Shown here piece by piece: positions 63,401-64,000 of a stretch of 64,000 nt of DNA (within the stretch, counting starts at the first letter, position 1; each line of letters starts with the position of its first letter). Source of the DNA: Pantoea dispersa. Lineage in GTDB: Bacteria; Pseudomonadota; Gammaproteobacteria; Enterobacterales; Enterobacteriaceae. A program made the translations under genes and the position numbers. Below the pieces are notes generated by a model. The model was given only the letters and a program-made list of their open reading frames with translations, ran no database searches and had not been told where the DNA came from. The stretch lies in assembly GCF_014155765.1 (NCBI RefSeq), contig NZ_SCKT01000004.1, forward strand, positions 1-64,000, written 5' to 3'.

Positions 63401-64000
63401 GAGCGTTTGTCCCGGCTGATAATGCACCGCCATCGGCAGCACGTTGATCACCGGACCGGTGGCGCACAGCGCGGCGGAGCCGATGCGGCGCATGAAGATG
63501 AAGCCGGCAGCAAAATCATTTTGCCCGCTGAGGCGAGCCAGCCACAGCGCTACCAGTGCAAAGGCCAGATCGGCGGCGCTGTGCTGTGGATGCTGGCTGG
63601 TCAGCGTCTGGAAGCGGTGACGATCCAGCGTAACGCTGTGGCGCAGCAGATCGGTGCTGGCGCTCTGACCGGCCAGCGGCAGTGGCGACAGCGAGGCGGG
63701 CGCGGGCAGGGCGCGCCCTTTTTCGCGCCAGAATTCGCCGTCACGGGTGTAAGACGCCGATTGCTGATAGCGCTGATATTCGTCAACCACAGCGCTGAAC
63801 GGAATAAACGGTGTTGGCTCAGGCGGCTGCTGCTGTACGGCGGCGCTGTACAGATTGGCGATGCGGCGCGTCAGCGCGGTAAAGCTAAAGCCATCCACCA
63901 CCAGATGGTGATAGCGCTGATACCAGAACCAGTGATGTTCGCCGAGGCGGAACAGACGATGGTGCCACAGCGGGGCGCCACTCAGCACACGCAGGTCACC
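60437..64000 (-). CDS. entF: Enterobactin synthase EntF (N-terminus beyond the window)
   Basis: This is the nonribosomal peptide synthetase that activates serine, joins it to DHB from EntB and cyclises three units. The visible 1187 residues cover the rest of the condensation domain (HHLVVDG, catalytic His pair), the adenylation domain (YIIYTSGSTGRPKG, LYLTGDVARW), the carrier domain (LGGHSLLAMRL, phosphopantetheine Ser) and the thioesterase (LGYSLGGTLAQG, catalytic Ser). About 100 N-terminal residues lie to the right of the edge, judged by E. coli EntF. It is convergent with fepC. Confidence 0.97.
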   Translation of the reverse strand, partial: GDLRVLSGAPLWHHRLFRLGEHHWFWYQRYHHLVVDGFSFTALTRRIANLYSAAVQQQPPEPTPFIPFSAVVDEYQRYQQSASYTRDGEFWREKGRALPAPASLSPLPLAGQSASTDLLRHSVTLDRHRFQTLTSQHPQHSAADLAFALVALWLARLSGQNDFAAGFIFMRRIGSAALCATGPVINVLPMAVHYQPGQTLGDLAAQLAAEVKKMRRHQRYDAEQVQRDLGRLGDSDPLYGPVINLKMFDYQLDFAGIEGITHQLASGPVRDLEIAIYLSEHGDLTLELLANAQRYAAETLQRHASRFALLLSQLAAQPQRALGELDLLTPAEQQQIAAINQTAHPLPAETLASLLAQQAQRTPDAPALADAQHQLNYRQMQQQVFALAADLSAAGVQRGDIVAVALPRSVQLSLALQAIVTLGAAYLPLDTGYPDERLQLMLEDAAPKTLITAAALSARFRAIAPVSQLHFDTLYNAEHAPAPASAPTPQDGAYIIYTSGSTGRPKGVLVGHQAIVNRLLWMQDRYPLQADDVVLQKTPSSFDVSVWEFFWPLLVGAQLVMAPPDAHRDPEALQQLFARYKVTTTHFVPSMLAAFVAALDHPAAIACCASLRNVFCSGEALPTDLSRSWETLTRVPLHNLYGPTEAAVDVSWYPAYGAALAAVDGPSVPIGFPVWNTGLRILDAQMQPVPPGVAGDLYLTGIQLAHGYLNRPELTASRFIADPYAAGERMYLTGDVARWLDNGAVEYLGRSDDQLKIRGQRIELNEIDHALCAQPGIEQAVTHAVVLGSAAAQGDARQLVGYVVSPQPVDGDALRHALAQQLPAHMVPVAIVQLEALPLSSNGKLDRKALPLPQSTAQPQGRAPLPGLESTLAAAFCRLLACDTIGAQDDFFALGGHSLLAMRLAAQLRRELQLPVSVGQIMIAPTVEKLATLLSDGQSHQQAGFEAVLPLRKGSGPTLFCFHPASGFAWQFSVLQRYLDPRWSLVGIQSPDTQGPLNQSAHLDEVCEAHLRTLREVQPHGPYYFLGYSLGGTLAQGIAARLEAAGEEVAFLGLLDTWPPETQNWDEKRGENVLDPAVLEEVNREREQFIAAQRHQAGEEMQAMFDTIEANYASSVRLLATARSARFGGRATLFLAEQTQQPGQDARRAWAPYVGELTVWPMDCAHVEIISPRMFEQIGPLLQQLLT

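Overview
This 64 kb window is a piece of an enterobacterial chromosome, most likely from Erwiniaceae (Pantoea/Erwinia-like). Most proteins match Escherichia coli housekeeping proteins closely along their whole length, and the gene order copies several E. coli blocks. The family-level placement is inference: it rests on this mix of E. coli-like blocks with many single-gene losses (cutA, frd, yhcC, elbB, yhbE).

Layout. 1-1564 is the end of an integrated element: a tyrosine recombinase next to tRNA-Phe. 1565-13801 is the E. coli '94 min' block: tRNA-Phe, yjdC, dsbD, dcuA, aspA, fxsA, groES-groEL, yjeI, epmB, efp, an entericidin and epmA. At about 13.8 kb it joins the '72 min' block: degS, degQ, yhcB, zapE, rplM-rpsI, sspA-sspB, a gltB locus, arcB with ArcZ, mtgA, the npr-rapZ-ptsN-hpf-rpoN-lptBAC-kdsCD-yrbG cluster, mlaFEDCB, ibaG, murA, sfsB, ispB, rplU-rpmA and obgE. 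The two blocks lie on opposite sides of oriC in E. coli at similar distances, so the junction looks like an origin-centred inversion endpoint. From 50.2 kb to the right edge lies the enterobactin cluster (entHABEC, fepB, entS, fepDGC, partial entF), with Fur boxes in both divergent intergenic regions and a hairpin-repeat array at its left border.

The most unusual system is at 20868-28207. At the place and orientation where E. coli carries gltBD, the window has a 1843-residue glutamate synthase large subunit followed directly by a 584-residue CysJ-like FMN/FAD/NADPH diflavin reductase. No GltD-type iron-sulfur flavoprotein is present. The large subunit has an altered cysteine spacing at the Fe-S motif (C-x5-C-x3-C instead of C-x5-C-x4-C) and about 195 extra C-terminal residues. 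The simplest reading is a glutamate synthase that takes electrons from NADPH through a sulfite-reductase-type flavoprotein. This is inferred from context and sequence and is untested.

Other notable points are ArcZ recovered on the minus strand after arcB; a pair of perfect 14-bp LacI-type palindromes plus a CRP-like site with no evident target gene; a five-unit 41-bp tandem repeat between obgE and entH; and the loss of cutA with a 15-bp perfect hairpin in its place.
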